From: Paulinella micropora
Lineage: Eukaryota; Cercozoa; Imbricatea; Euglyphida
Direction of reading: 5' to 3'
Assembly: GCA_009731375.1 (NCBI GenBank)
Contig: BJOX01000226.1
Location: forward strand, 191,153-253,979
Length of the DNA stretch: 62,827 nt
Below, in pieces: positions 52,195 through 62,827 of the stretch (position 1 is the first letter of the stretch; each line of letters begins with the position of its first letter). The position numbers and the translations under genes are program-made. A model generated the notes under the pieces. It was not told the DNA's origin, ran no database searches, and saw nothing but the letters and a program-made list of their open reading frames with translations.

Positions 52195-53285
52195 TCACTT
52201 GGCGGTGACAATGAACTGCGGCAGCGAGTCGACCTCGTGGTCCTTCTTCTGCAACGCCTGCAGCAGCGTCCAATCTAGCTTCACCCGCCGCCTGGTTACG
52301 CCTGGCTGGCCATCTTGCCTGCGCTCGTAAAACACCTGCAGCCGGTCCAGGGTGTACTTGCCCGCCTTGTCCCAGCTTGGCGCGGGGCCTTGCGGGGGAA
52401 ACATGCCTGCCAGCTGGTCCCGGAAGCTGACGTGCTCGTCGAAATCGGGCACGTAATCTGTTTCCATGGCCTCGGGGTACTTGAAGAGAACGGGCCAGCG
52501 CAGGTCGCCCTCCTCGGTGAGAAACGGCTGCGCGCCTCCCGGGTAAGCCGACAGGTCCAGCGAGGGCGGGTCGCGCCAGCGGATTCGACGCAAGGCGAGT
52601 TCGGTCTTGAGCAGCTCAGCCAGCGCCAGCTTCTCCCTGGCCTTCTGCTCCTCAGCACGCGCCTGCTCCAGCATGGCGTTGAGTTCTTTAAACAACGCCT
52701 CCAATGCTGCACGCTGCTTTTGAGCCTGCTTGCTGTCGGTCGCCGCCGACTCCGGAACAGAGGAGGAGGAGGAGGAGGAGGAGGAGGAGGAGGAGGAGGA
52801 GGAGGAGGAGGAGCAGGTCGGTGTGGAAAGTGCAAGCAGCCCACTGTCCACCATGGTGAGTGCGTCACTGAGTCTGCCGATGGCCTTGTACGCCATGGCG
52901 GCCCGGTAGTAGGCCTTGGAGTTGGCGCGGTCCAGCTCGATGGCGCGCAGGCAGTCCTTGTAGCATTTGCCGTAGTTGCCGAGCGCGGCCTCCACTGCGG
53001 CGCGGTTGGCATGCAGTACTGAGATCACTGGCGCCAGGCGCTGCAAGTCCTGCCGAGCCTTCTCCTTCTCCTCCGCCGTTGCCGGACGAGTTTCCTCCTC
53101 GTCGTTCTCCTCGTCGTCTTCCTCCTCGTCCTCGCCGGTGTGCTTTTGAGGGCGAAAGGTGCCACTGAAGCGCTCCTCCAGCTCCTCCACCACACCCAAA
53201 CCCTCTAGAGAGAGAGGAAGAGGAGAGAGAGAGAGAGCGAGAGAGAGCGAGAAGGAGAGAAAGAGAGAGAGAGAGAAAGAGGGCG

Positions 53286-53333
<48 letters not shown>

Positions 53334-53657
53334 AGAGAGGTTGGCAGTGGGGTGGGGGCGGCCGGGCGTGGGTGGACAAGATAGGAATAAGCGAGAAAAA
53401 TAAAATGCATTATGATTACGAAAAGAGAATTGAAAAATATGTGCACATATGTATGTACAGAGAGTACCGGAGTAGCTGAGCCAGGCCGCGTCCAGCTGCT
53501 TTTTCCTACTTGACAACACTTCGTATCAACGTTCATGTGGCAAGAAAAAGAAAGAAAGAAGGAAAGAGGAAGAGGAAGAAGAAGAAGAAGAAGAAGAAGA
53601 AGAAGAGAAAGAGGAAGAAGAGGAAGAAGAGGAAGAAAGGGAGGAGGAGGAGGAGAA

Positions 53658-53692
<35 letters not shown>

Positions 53693-54019
53693 AGAAGAAG
53701 AAGAAGAAGAAGAAGAAGAAGAAGAAGAAGAAGAAGAAGAAGAAAGAGACAGAGAGAGTGTGTGAGTGTGTGTGTGTGTGTGAGTGAGTGAGTGAGTGTG
53801 TGAGTGAGCGAGCGATATGTATATATATGATAGATAACCTCTCCAGTTTCTTGCGCGACTTGAGCGCCTTCGTGTACGCCTCATTGCCATCTTCCTACAT
53901 GCCAGAGAAAGAGAGAACGAGAGAAAGAGGGAGAGAGAGAGAGAGAGCGAGGGGGGGGGGGGGGGNNNNNNNNNNNNNNNNNNNNNNNNNNNNNNNNNNN
54001 NNNNNNNNNNNNNNNNNNN

Positions 54020-54072
<53 letters not shown>

Positions 54073-54195
54073 AATGAAATAGAGAAAAGCAGCGTTTTCG
54101 ACTGAGCAGGTAAAGGCACACAGACACAGACACAGACACAGACACAGACACAGACACAGACACAGACACAGAAACACACACACACACAAACACAC

Positions 54196-54289
<94 letters not shown>

Positions 54290-54384
54290 GCGCAGACCTT
54301 GCAGATCCGCAGGCGCTCCTCTGGCTCACACTCCTGAGCAAATATATTTATATATATATATATATGTAGATATATATATATATA

Positions 54385-54419
<35 letters not shown>

Positions 54420-55624
54420 CAGAGAGAGAGAAACATGGGACGAGCCATAGGACGGACCAGGCTAGCAGAAGAACATCAGCCGCCATAAACCGAACAAAAG
54501 AAAAAGAAAGTGAGCAGATGTGGAGGGGTTTGTCTACGTGTGTTTGTGTGTGCGCGTGTTTGTGTGCATGAGTGTGTGTGTGTGTGTGTGTGGTGGGGGT
54601 GGAGGGGAGGACGGATGGACGGACGGAAGAACTGGGGAGTAAGAGGGGAAGGGAGGAGGTAGGGAGGCAGGGAGAATGGAGGTAGGGAGGGAGGGAGGGA
54701 GGGAGGAAGGGAGAGAGGGAGGGAGAACCGCGATGAGGGCCTTGAGAGCACGCCATGCCTCGCTCTCCTGAAATACGCATCAAACAAACAGATACACCAA
54801 CATGCAAAAACACCACACATACACATTCAAACATGCAGCGATCGTTTATGCTGCTGTTGGTTCGTTCTGTCGCGGCCGGTCTGTGTGCTGGCTTGTCTGC
54901 TGCGCGGTGTGTTTGCTGTTAGCGGGAGGCACCTGGCCAGGCTCGGGCCATTTCGTCGCAGTCAACGGGTTGTCCTCGAAGTACCTACCCGCCACAACCA
55001 CCCAAGGGTGCGTGGTTTGAGATTTAAGGAAGGGAGGGTTTTTTTTGTTTTTTGTTTTTTGTTTGTTTGTTTGTTTTTTGGGGGGAGGGGGGGGGGCGAC
55101 TTGTCGATCTCTTCGGGGGTCTGTGGCAGCGCTTTGACCTTCTCCGCCAACACCAACTTGTTCTTCTCGTCCATAAGCATCATTTCCTGCACAGAAACAC
55201 ACACACACATACAGACACACACAGAGGCATGCAATAAATGTTTACTGCACATACAAACAACGCTCGCACGATGTCAACAGGTATGACAAAGATGCATGGC
55301 ACAAGAGTGAGATCTCAATCCCCGTGCAAGCGCGGAAGGAGAAACATGTTCGAACAGGCAGATATGCAATTGACATGAAAATATATATTATATATATGTA
55401 CGCACTGCTCGGACCTGCACAGATAGTTCTTCAAATTTTCGGCCCTTCAAAATATCATAATCCAGCAAGGGATTACGTTTGGAGGAGGAGGAGGAGGAGG
55501 AGGAAGAAGAAGAAGAAGAAGAAGAAGAAGAAGAAGAAGAAGAAGAAGAAGAAGAAAAGGAGGAGGATGAAGAGGAGGAGGATGACGACAAAGAGTTGGC
55601 ACTGGGATAGTTAGCGCACGACAT
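52195..55624 (-). CDS. TTC4: CNS1/TTC4-family Hsp70/Hsp90 co-chaperone, seven exons
   Basis: Exons on the minus strand: 55624-55415, 55186-55101, 54984-54933, 54767-54729, 54333-54298, 53894-53839 and 53164-52195. All junctions are GT-AG and all phases agree, giving about 482 residues. Poly-Ser N-terminus (residues ~17-45) comes from a GGA/GAA tract. The segment NPLTATKWPEPGQ with ESEAWRALKALIA and EDGNEAYTKALKS matches the N-terminus and first TPR of the family; HANRAAVEAALGNYGKCYKD and KAYYRAAMAYKAIGRLSDAL are TPR helices. An acidic insert and a poly-Ser tract interrupt the TPR region. The C-terminal wheel domain is clear (LRWPVLFKYPEAMETDYVPD). The protein links Hsp70 and Hsp90 in the cytosol. 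The last acceptor (53165) is less certain. Confidence 0.9.
53205..54760. repeat. Microsatellite-filled introns of the TTC4 gene
   Basis: (GA)n at 53207-53334, (AAG)n at 53525-53748, (GT/GA)n to 53815, (GA)n with a gap (53966-54019) to 54069, hexamer CAGACA at 54118-54170, (GA)n at 54200-54285, (TA)n at 54348-54398, and G/A-rich repeats at 54595-54725. Exons 4-6 sit as islands of 36-56 bp between them. Confidence 0.9.
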
Positions 55625-55701
55625 GCTACTCTGCGCAAATCGTGTCGATCCGCCTGCGTGAAAAAAGAAGGAGAAGGAAAAGGAGGCGAAGAAGAAAGAC
55701 G

Positions 55702-56480
<779 letters not shown>

Positions 56481-56583
56481 GTTGTTATTGTTATTATCCC
56501 TGAAAGGTGTTGGGAGTAGGCGGTGGGGGGTTTGGAGGGAGGGGGAAAATGTATTCACCCCCCCACCCGCAAATCGGCACCCC

Positions 56584-57090
56584 TGTCGGAATAAATCATG
56601 GTTTGTCCGAACGAGGAGGAGTTGGGGGCTCATATTTGCAGGGTGGCTGGCTCCAGACTCTATGTTGATGCTGGTATAGTTTTTTTGGAATTCTCGCAAA
56701 TATTTGCGTTAGGGGAATGTCTTGAACGCCAAATTTCCTTGTTTTTTTCAATTCATTTCTGCACCACTGTCGGAATAAATCATGGTTTGTGGGAACCCGG
56801 AGGAGTTGGGAGCTCATATTTGCAGGGCGGCTAGCCCCAGACTCTATGTTGATGCTGGTATAGATTTTTTGGAATTCACGAAAATATTTGCGTTAGGGAG
56901 TGTCCTGAATGCCGAAATTCCTTTTTTTAGCACATTTCTGCAACCCTGTCGGAATAAATATGGTTTGTGGTACCCAGGAGGAGTTGGGAGCTCATTTTGA
57001 CAGGCTGGCTAGCCCCAGACTCGATGTTGATGCTGGTATAGTTTTTTTTTGGAATTCACGCAAATATTTGCGTTAACCCTTACCCTGTGT
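56584..57090. repeat. ~180-bp tandem repeat, three copies
   Basis: Each unit starts TGTCGGAATAAAT at 56584, 56768 and 56947 (steps 184 and 179) and includes GAGGAGTTGGGAGCTCAT-like sequence and ATGTTGATGCTGGTATAG. The last unit ends near 57090, four bases before a (TAG)n tract. Confidence 0.88.
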
Positions 57091-57093
57091 TGC

Positions 57094-57140
<47 letters not shown>

Positions 57141-57141
<1 letters not shown>

Positions 57142-57399
57142 TTAATTAACTTCCTATCATATATCTTTTTGTCTTTATTTTATTTTAGTTTATTTTATTT
57201 TACCTCATTTTATTTTATTTTATTTTTTTTCATTTTAATATTTTAATATTTTAATATTTTAATAATTTGATATTTCTTTACTTTTAATATTTTGACAAGT
57301 AGGTCACCATCTAGTTAAATCAATAGCTCTTGAGCTAACGATTTGTATGGATGACCAGAGGTTACAATTGACTTCATTAAATCGAAGGCCTAGGCCTAG
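57141..57399 (+). mobile_element. Non-LTR retrotransposon copy A, 3' end only
   Basis: Follows (TAG)n (57095-57140) and consists only of AT-rich 3' UTR plus the conserved ~100-bp end (AGGTCACCATCTAGTTAAAT ... GGCCTAGGCCTAG), which leads into the next (TAG)n. Confidence 0.75.
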
Positions 57400-57415
57400 T
57401 AGCAGTAGTAGTTGT

Positions 57416-57484
<69 letters not shown>

Positions 57485-57532
57485 ATAGTAGTAGTAGTAG
57501 TAGTCGTAGTAGTAGTAGTAGTAGTAGTAGTA
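57400..57532. repeat. (TAG)n linking LINE copies A and B
   Basis: TAG tract directly continuing the 3' end of copy A; copy B starts within the next bases. Confidence 0.9.
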
Positions 57533-58065
57533 CTTCCCACCCATATCCTCCTCCAACTTTACTATGCACATGTATACCCCCTACTTATGTATGGTATCTC
57601 TATATAGGGATCTGATGAATACAACACCATTATACATCCACTTATTATCATACAAAAACGTATAGGCCGTCTGATCTGCCTCAAATCATGGAGAACACCT
57701 ACCAAACCACTTTTTGCCAAACTACGCCTACTCAACATACTTAAAATGTATAAATATAGCGTATGCATGGATGCACACTCCCTTATTTACCCAGCCTTCA
57801 AGGCTTTCCTACCCCTCCACTACAACAAAATCCAAACACTCACTGCAATACATAGCTACAATACTAGGTGCTCATCAAGGAAGCATATGTACAACGACTC
57901 AATGACCAGCCAGTATAGCAGAGCAGCACAAGCGCAATGGAATAAGCTGCCGGAACGCCTGAGGAATATCACCTATAAAGCTGAATTCAAGAATGAACTC
58001 AAGCTATATCTCCTGACTTTACAGCAATCTATACTCTCGCTCCATCCCTCTCTCTCTCTCTCTCC

Positions 58066-58100
<35 letters not shown>

Positions 58101-58345
58101 TCTCTCTCTCTCCCTCCCTCTCAACCTCCCCCCAATATCCTGGAAATTTCTTATACCAATCATGACCAATGGTTGGTGGGATAACAATAGCTAGCATAGC
58201 TAATTGTTGGCGCTGTAGATAACAGGACTTTATTACCCCAATGAAAGAAACCCTAAACGGTTTGTCCACGTTTAATGTTTCTTAGTGGTCGTTGGGATCT
58301 CTATCTTTCCCTTTGTCCCTGCTCTTTTGTCCATATCTTAACCAC

Positions 58346-58387
<42 letters not shown>

Positions 58388-58743
58388 AGGATCTCTCTCT
58401 CTCTCTCTCTCTAACTTCATATATATATATGTATATTGTATATATATATATACATTTCTATATAATATACATATATATATATATTATATATATAACCTTT
58501 TGGTCATTTTATTTTACTTTATTTTCATTTTCTTATTTTTTATTTTTCTATTTTATTTCTATTTTTACCTTAATACTTTCAATCTATTTTATTTTAATAT
58601 TTTAATTTTTCAATAATTTAATTTTTTTTTTATTCTTAATAATTTGAGAAGTAGGTCACCATCTAGTTAAATCTATAGCTCTTGAGCTAACGATTTGTAT
58701 GGATGACCAGAGGTTAAATTTCTACTTCATTAAATTGAAGGCC
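57533..58743 (+). mobile_element. Non-LTR retrotransposon copy B, 5' truncated
   Basis: Begins inside the RT C-terminal region (HILLQLYYAHVYPLLMYGIS), with a TAG where copy D has Trp. Matches copy D through SLIYPAFKAFLPLHYN and ends coding near 58170. A (CT)n- and (TA)n-rich 3' UTR follows, then the conserved end from about 58646 to 58743. Confidence 0.85.

Positions 58744-58808
<65 letters not shown>
58744..58808. repeat. (TAG)n linking LINE copies B and C
   Basis: About 21 TAG units between the conserved end of copy B and the truncated start of copy C. Confidence 0.9.
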
Positions 58809-59908
58809 TCTCTATATGGGGATCTGATGAATACAACACCATTATACATCCACTTATTATCATCCAAAAACGTATAGTCCGTCTGATCTGCCTCAAATCA
58901 TGGAGAACACCTACCAAACCACTTTTTGCCAAACTACGCCTACTCAAGCATGGATGCACACTCCCTTATTTACCCAGCCTTCAAGGCTTTCCTACCCCTC
59001 CACTACAACAATATCCGACCAATTATTGCTGTTCATAACTACAACACTAGGCGATCATCAAAGAAACACATGTACAATGACTCAAAGACTGGTCAGTACA
59101 GCAGAGCCGCACAAGTACAATAGGATAAGCTGCCAGAACGTCTGAGCATCTCATACAAAGCTGAGTTCAAAAATGAACTCAAGGCGTATCTCCTACACCT
59201 GCAGCAATCCTGACACTGCCTACGGGCCTGAAGAGGGCGTTGGACACTTCATCATCACATGATACCTGAGAGTGGGACAAGTTAAGCGTTAATCACATCC
59301 TAACCCGGAGTGTGGTTAGCCAAATCCCCTTGGGGAGTCACCTCGTGTCTTCCAGCTTTTGTGAGCGCCACCGTTATATACAAATGAATGGGATTATAAT
59401 ACTTTCAACGTATATATATACGTATATATATGTATATATATAATATAATATATATATATTTTTATATTATATATTATATATATAATATATATATATAATC
59501 TATATATATTTACTTCCACTTTTTTTTTTTTTTCTCACGAAGCTAGAAATTTACTTTAATTTCACAACAGATTAATTTATTATATTTTGTTAACTTTATA
59601 CATATATACGTATATATATACGTATATATATTATATATATAATGTATACATATATTACCTTTTTGTCATTTTATTTTACTTTATTTTATTTTTTTTACTT
59701 TTTGTTCTTATTTTATTCTCATCTTATCTTAATATTTTCAATCTAGTTTATTTTTATATTTTAATATTTTAATAATTTAATTTTTCATTATTCTTAATAA
59801 TTTGAGAAGTAGGTCACCATCTAGTTAAATCAATAGCTCTTGAGCTAACGATTTGTATGGATGACCAGAGGTTAAATTCTTAACTTCATTAAATCGAAGG
59901 CCTAGGCC
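58809..59908 (+). mobile_element. Non-LTR retrotransposon copy C, 5' truncated
   Basis: Starts TCTCTATATGGGGATC, later in the ORF than copy B, and lacks a short internal stretch (near 58946). Coding ends near 59212; the 3' UTR differs from copy B except for AT-rich parts and the conserved end at about 59804-59908. Confidence 0.85.
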
Positions 59909-59985
<77 letters not shown>

Positions 59986-60130
59986 CTAGTAGTAGTACTA
60001 GTAGTAGTACTAGTAGTAGTACTAGTAGTAGTACTAGTAGTAGTACTAGTAGTAGTACTAGTAGTAGTACTAGTAGTAGTACTAGTAGTAGTACTAGTAG
60101 TGGTAGTAGTAGTAGTAGTAGTAGTTAGTA

Positions 60131-60216
<86 letters not shown>
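59909..60216. repeat. (TAG)n linking LINE copies C and D
   Basis: TAG tract of about 308 bp with a regular ACTAGTAGTAGT variant section at 59983-60095. Confidence 0.9.
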
Positions 60217-62827
60217 CCCAACATACACATCCTATCATACACATCCTATCATACCACAGATGTGTCGGTCTACTATAAAAACGATATGCACATCACAATC
60301 TCTGAATCTAAAATCTCAAAAGCCTCTGGCGTAATCATGCAAATACACAGCACAGAACATAAAAATAATCCAATCCACACCATATTCCATATCTACAAAA
60401 GACCACTCTCACAATCCTACGACTGCGCTTTCTTCCAAGAGCTCCAAAACTACATGCAAGGTATCCTCTCTGCCTCCCCACACACCAGCATCACGATTGT
60501 TGGTGACCTTAACCTTGATCTCTTGCGCCCTACAAAACAGGTATGTGACTTCCTTGCAATCAACAACCTCTTCACCACAATCAAAAATCCCACCCGCAAA
60601 GCAAAGAGCCATACATTGCTTGATGTTATATTAACGACACTCACCTGCGATATCACATCTGATGTCTTACCTACATGCATCTCTGATCACCACCCCATCT
60701 ATGCTATCTTTCACACCCCAATCACACATAAGAAAAATAATAATAAAATCCTAAGTAATAAGAGATATGAAGACAAGAAGGAAATAATAACAGAAGAAAT
60801 AATTTATGAACTTAAGCAAGTTCTTGACCCAGAACTAAATAACGATACTCCTAATAATTATATAAATAAAATACATACAGCTATTAAGGCAGTGGTAGAA
60901 AAGTATGAAAAGCGTGTAAAGAAACGAAAATGGAAACCATGGTGCAATAATGAAATTAGAGCTATGATTAAGAAACAAAGAGAACTGTATGAAATAAAAA
61001 TAGCATGCCCAGTTAAAAGTAATAAAACTAAGTATAATAAGCATAGAAATAAAACAAATAGAGAGATTAAGAAAGCTAAGAAAGCATACATGACTACCTT
61101 AATGAAAAAACTAAGTCACGATCCAAAACAACGTATGAATGCGTTGAGAAAGCTGATCCCACAGACACAAGGTCTGAAGACCTCGCCCACCCAACTCCGC
61201 GTAGATGATAAGGTAATCACCGACCCCAAAGGTATTGCTAATGCACTCAACAGACACTACACGNNNNNNNNNNNNNNNNNNNNNNNNNNNNNNNNNNNNN
61301 NNNNNNNNNNNNNNNNNNNNNNNNNNNNNNNNNNNNNNNNNNNNNNNNACTCAAATGCATTTTGCAGGATGATGTAGTCGATACACTGAAAGCAATTAAC
61401 AGAAACAAAGCAGAAGATATAAACAAAATAAAACCAGCCATCATGCAAGACCTTACAAAGTACATTGCCCCGATATTAACAACGCTCTTTAATAAAGCTA
61501 TAGAACATAACCAATACCCTGATGCACTAAGAATAACTAAAGTTATTGACATATATAAAGCTAAAGATAGAACGCTTCCTGAGAATTACAGACCTATCTC
61601 GCTACTGCCGATTATTGCTAAGGTCTTTGACACTATACTCAACAAGCAACTGATGGCCCACCTTACAAGGTACGACATCCTCTCCCGAACTCAATACGCC
61701 TTCCGACCACACTCGAACACAACAATCACTACACAAACCATCTTAAATCACATCCAAAACCTCAAAGGCCCAGGAAGGTATGTACTTGCTCTATTTATTG
61801 ACCTATCGAAAGCCTATGACACTATAGATCATGAAACACTGATCCATAAACTACGAAATAATATAAATTTTAGCGATAACACCACTACCTTTTTTAAATC
61901 ATACCTCACAAAACGATACCAAACAGTATTTACCCAATATGCTCGTTCTTATCCACGCAAGATCACACATGGGATCCCGCAAGGTAGCACACTCTCAACA
62001 ACGCTCTTCATTCTATACATCAATGATATTATACTTTCACTAACACACGGGACAGTCTTTGCATACGCAGATGACACCACACTTATCATTGCTGCTAAGA
62101 ATAAAGAACAACTCCAAGAGCAAGCACAAACTGATACAACGAACCTTGTCAACTATTTCTACAGACATAACCTAGTACCCAACCCCACCAAAACCACCTA
62201 CACTATCTTCCACAAGCACGAACAGAAGGTGCAGCTCGACTTGACTATCGACGGCAAGAGGCTCCAACAAGAACGAAAGGTAAAAGTATTAGGTACAATC
62301 ATCCAAAGCAACCTGTCCTTCCGTGAACATATACAATCTATTATATTCCGCCTTCAACCATTCGTCCAAATGTTTCGTTATGTGAACAGCCTACTTCCCA
62401 CTCACATCCTCCTCCAACTTTACAATGCACATGTATAACCCCTACTTATGTATGGTATCTCTATATGGGGATCTGATGACTACAACACCATTATACATCC
62501 ACTCATCATCATCCAAAAACGTATAGTCCGTCTGATATGTCTCGAATCATGGAGAACACCTACCAAGCCTCTTTTTTCCAAACTACGCCTACTCAACATA
62601 CTTAACATGTATAAATATAGCGTGTGCATGGATGCACACTCCCTTATTTACCCAGCCTTCAAGGCTTTCCTTCCCCTTCACTACAACAATATCCGACCAA
62701 TCACAGCTGTTCATAACTACAACACTAGGCGGTCATCAAAGAAACACATGTACAACGACTCAACGACGGGTCAATACAGCAGAGCAGCACAAGCACAATG
62801 GGATAAGCTGCCAGAGCACCTAAGAGA
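60217..62827 (+). mobile_element. Non-LTR retrotransposon copy D (APE endonuclease, RT), window-truncated
   Basis: The longest copy, lacking the N-terminal part of the endonuclease. APE-type endonuclease motifs: IVGDLNLDLL near 60500 and ISDHHPIYAIF near 60690. After a gap (61264-61348) the RT follows: YRPISLLPIIAKVFDTIL, FIDLSKAYDTIDHETLIHKL, HGIPQGSTLSTTLFILYIND and YADDTTLI (about 62064). This motif style fits the CR1/Jockey-type group. A TAA at 62436-62438 interrupts the ORF where copy B reads Tyr, so this copy is inactive. The sequence continues past the window. Confidence 0.9.

Overview
This is eukaryotic nuclear DNA packed with simple repeats, transposons and integrated virus-like DNA. 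The one clearly cellular gene is a minus-strand, seven-exon Hsp90 co-chaperone of the CNS1/TTC4 family (55624-52195). All its introns are GT-AG and several are almost pure microsatellite. I cannot name the species. A protist-like genome with giant-virus and Polinton-like insertions, of the kind reported for ichthyosporeans, slime moulds and some algae, would fit; that is inference.

Layout. (1) 1-5203: microsatellites, some in higher-order arrays, with a few possible small exons. (2) 5204-28151: an AT-rich, decayed Polinton/adintovirus-like element (left copy): truncated packaging ATPase, a small beta-rich protein, a secreted Cys-rich protein, a two-TM protein, a phage-tail-fibre-like protein, an acidic FLKF-tail protein and a retroviral-type integrase. 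(3) 9004-24358: a GC-rich, intronless block sitting between the two parts of the left fibre gene. It holds seven genes: F-box/LRR, PKD+DUF285 surface protein, large type I membrane protein, F-box/CxxC-knuckle protein, a small unknown, a PhyH-like dioxygenase and a helical unknown. It looks like a giant-virus fragment. (4) 29244-39574: a second, inverted copy of the AT-rich element with the same gene order and better preservation, including an intact packaging ATPase, a basic core-like protein and an adenain-like protease; a Vsr-like nuclease is cut at its outer edge. (5) 39575-50750: a minus-strand block with a Ty3/gypsy-type integrase, gag-like broken ORFs and repeated sequence motifs. (6) 51241-51518: a MITE with perfect 35-bp inverted ends. 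(7) 52195-55624: the CNS1/TTC4 gene. (8) 55703-62827: (TAG)n tracts, a ~180-bp tandem repeat and a head-to-tail chain of four APE-type non-LTR retrotransposon copies joined through (TAG)n.

The two AT-rich elements share ATPase, integrase, fibre and several small genes, and the right copy also has the protease, so they look like a virus-derived mobile element. I see no major capsid protein or DNA polymerase B gene. Most viral genes are broken by stops and frameshifts. Some breaks lie in homopolymers next to assembly gaps and could be sequence errors; others, such as a 46-bp duplication, look like real damage.
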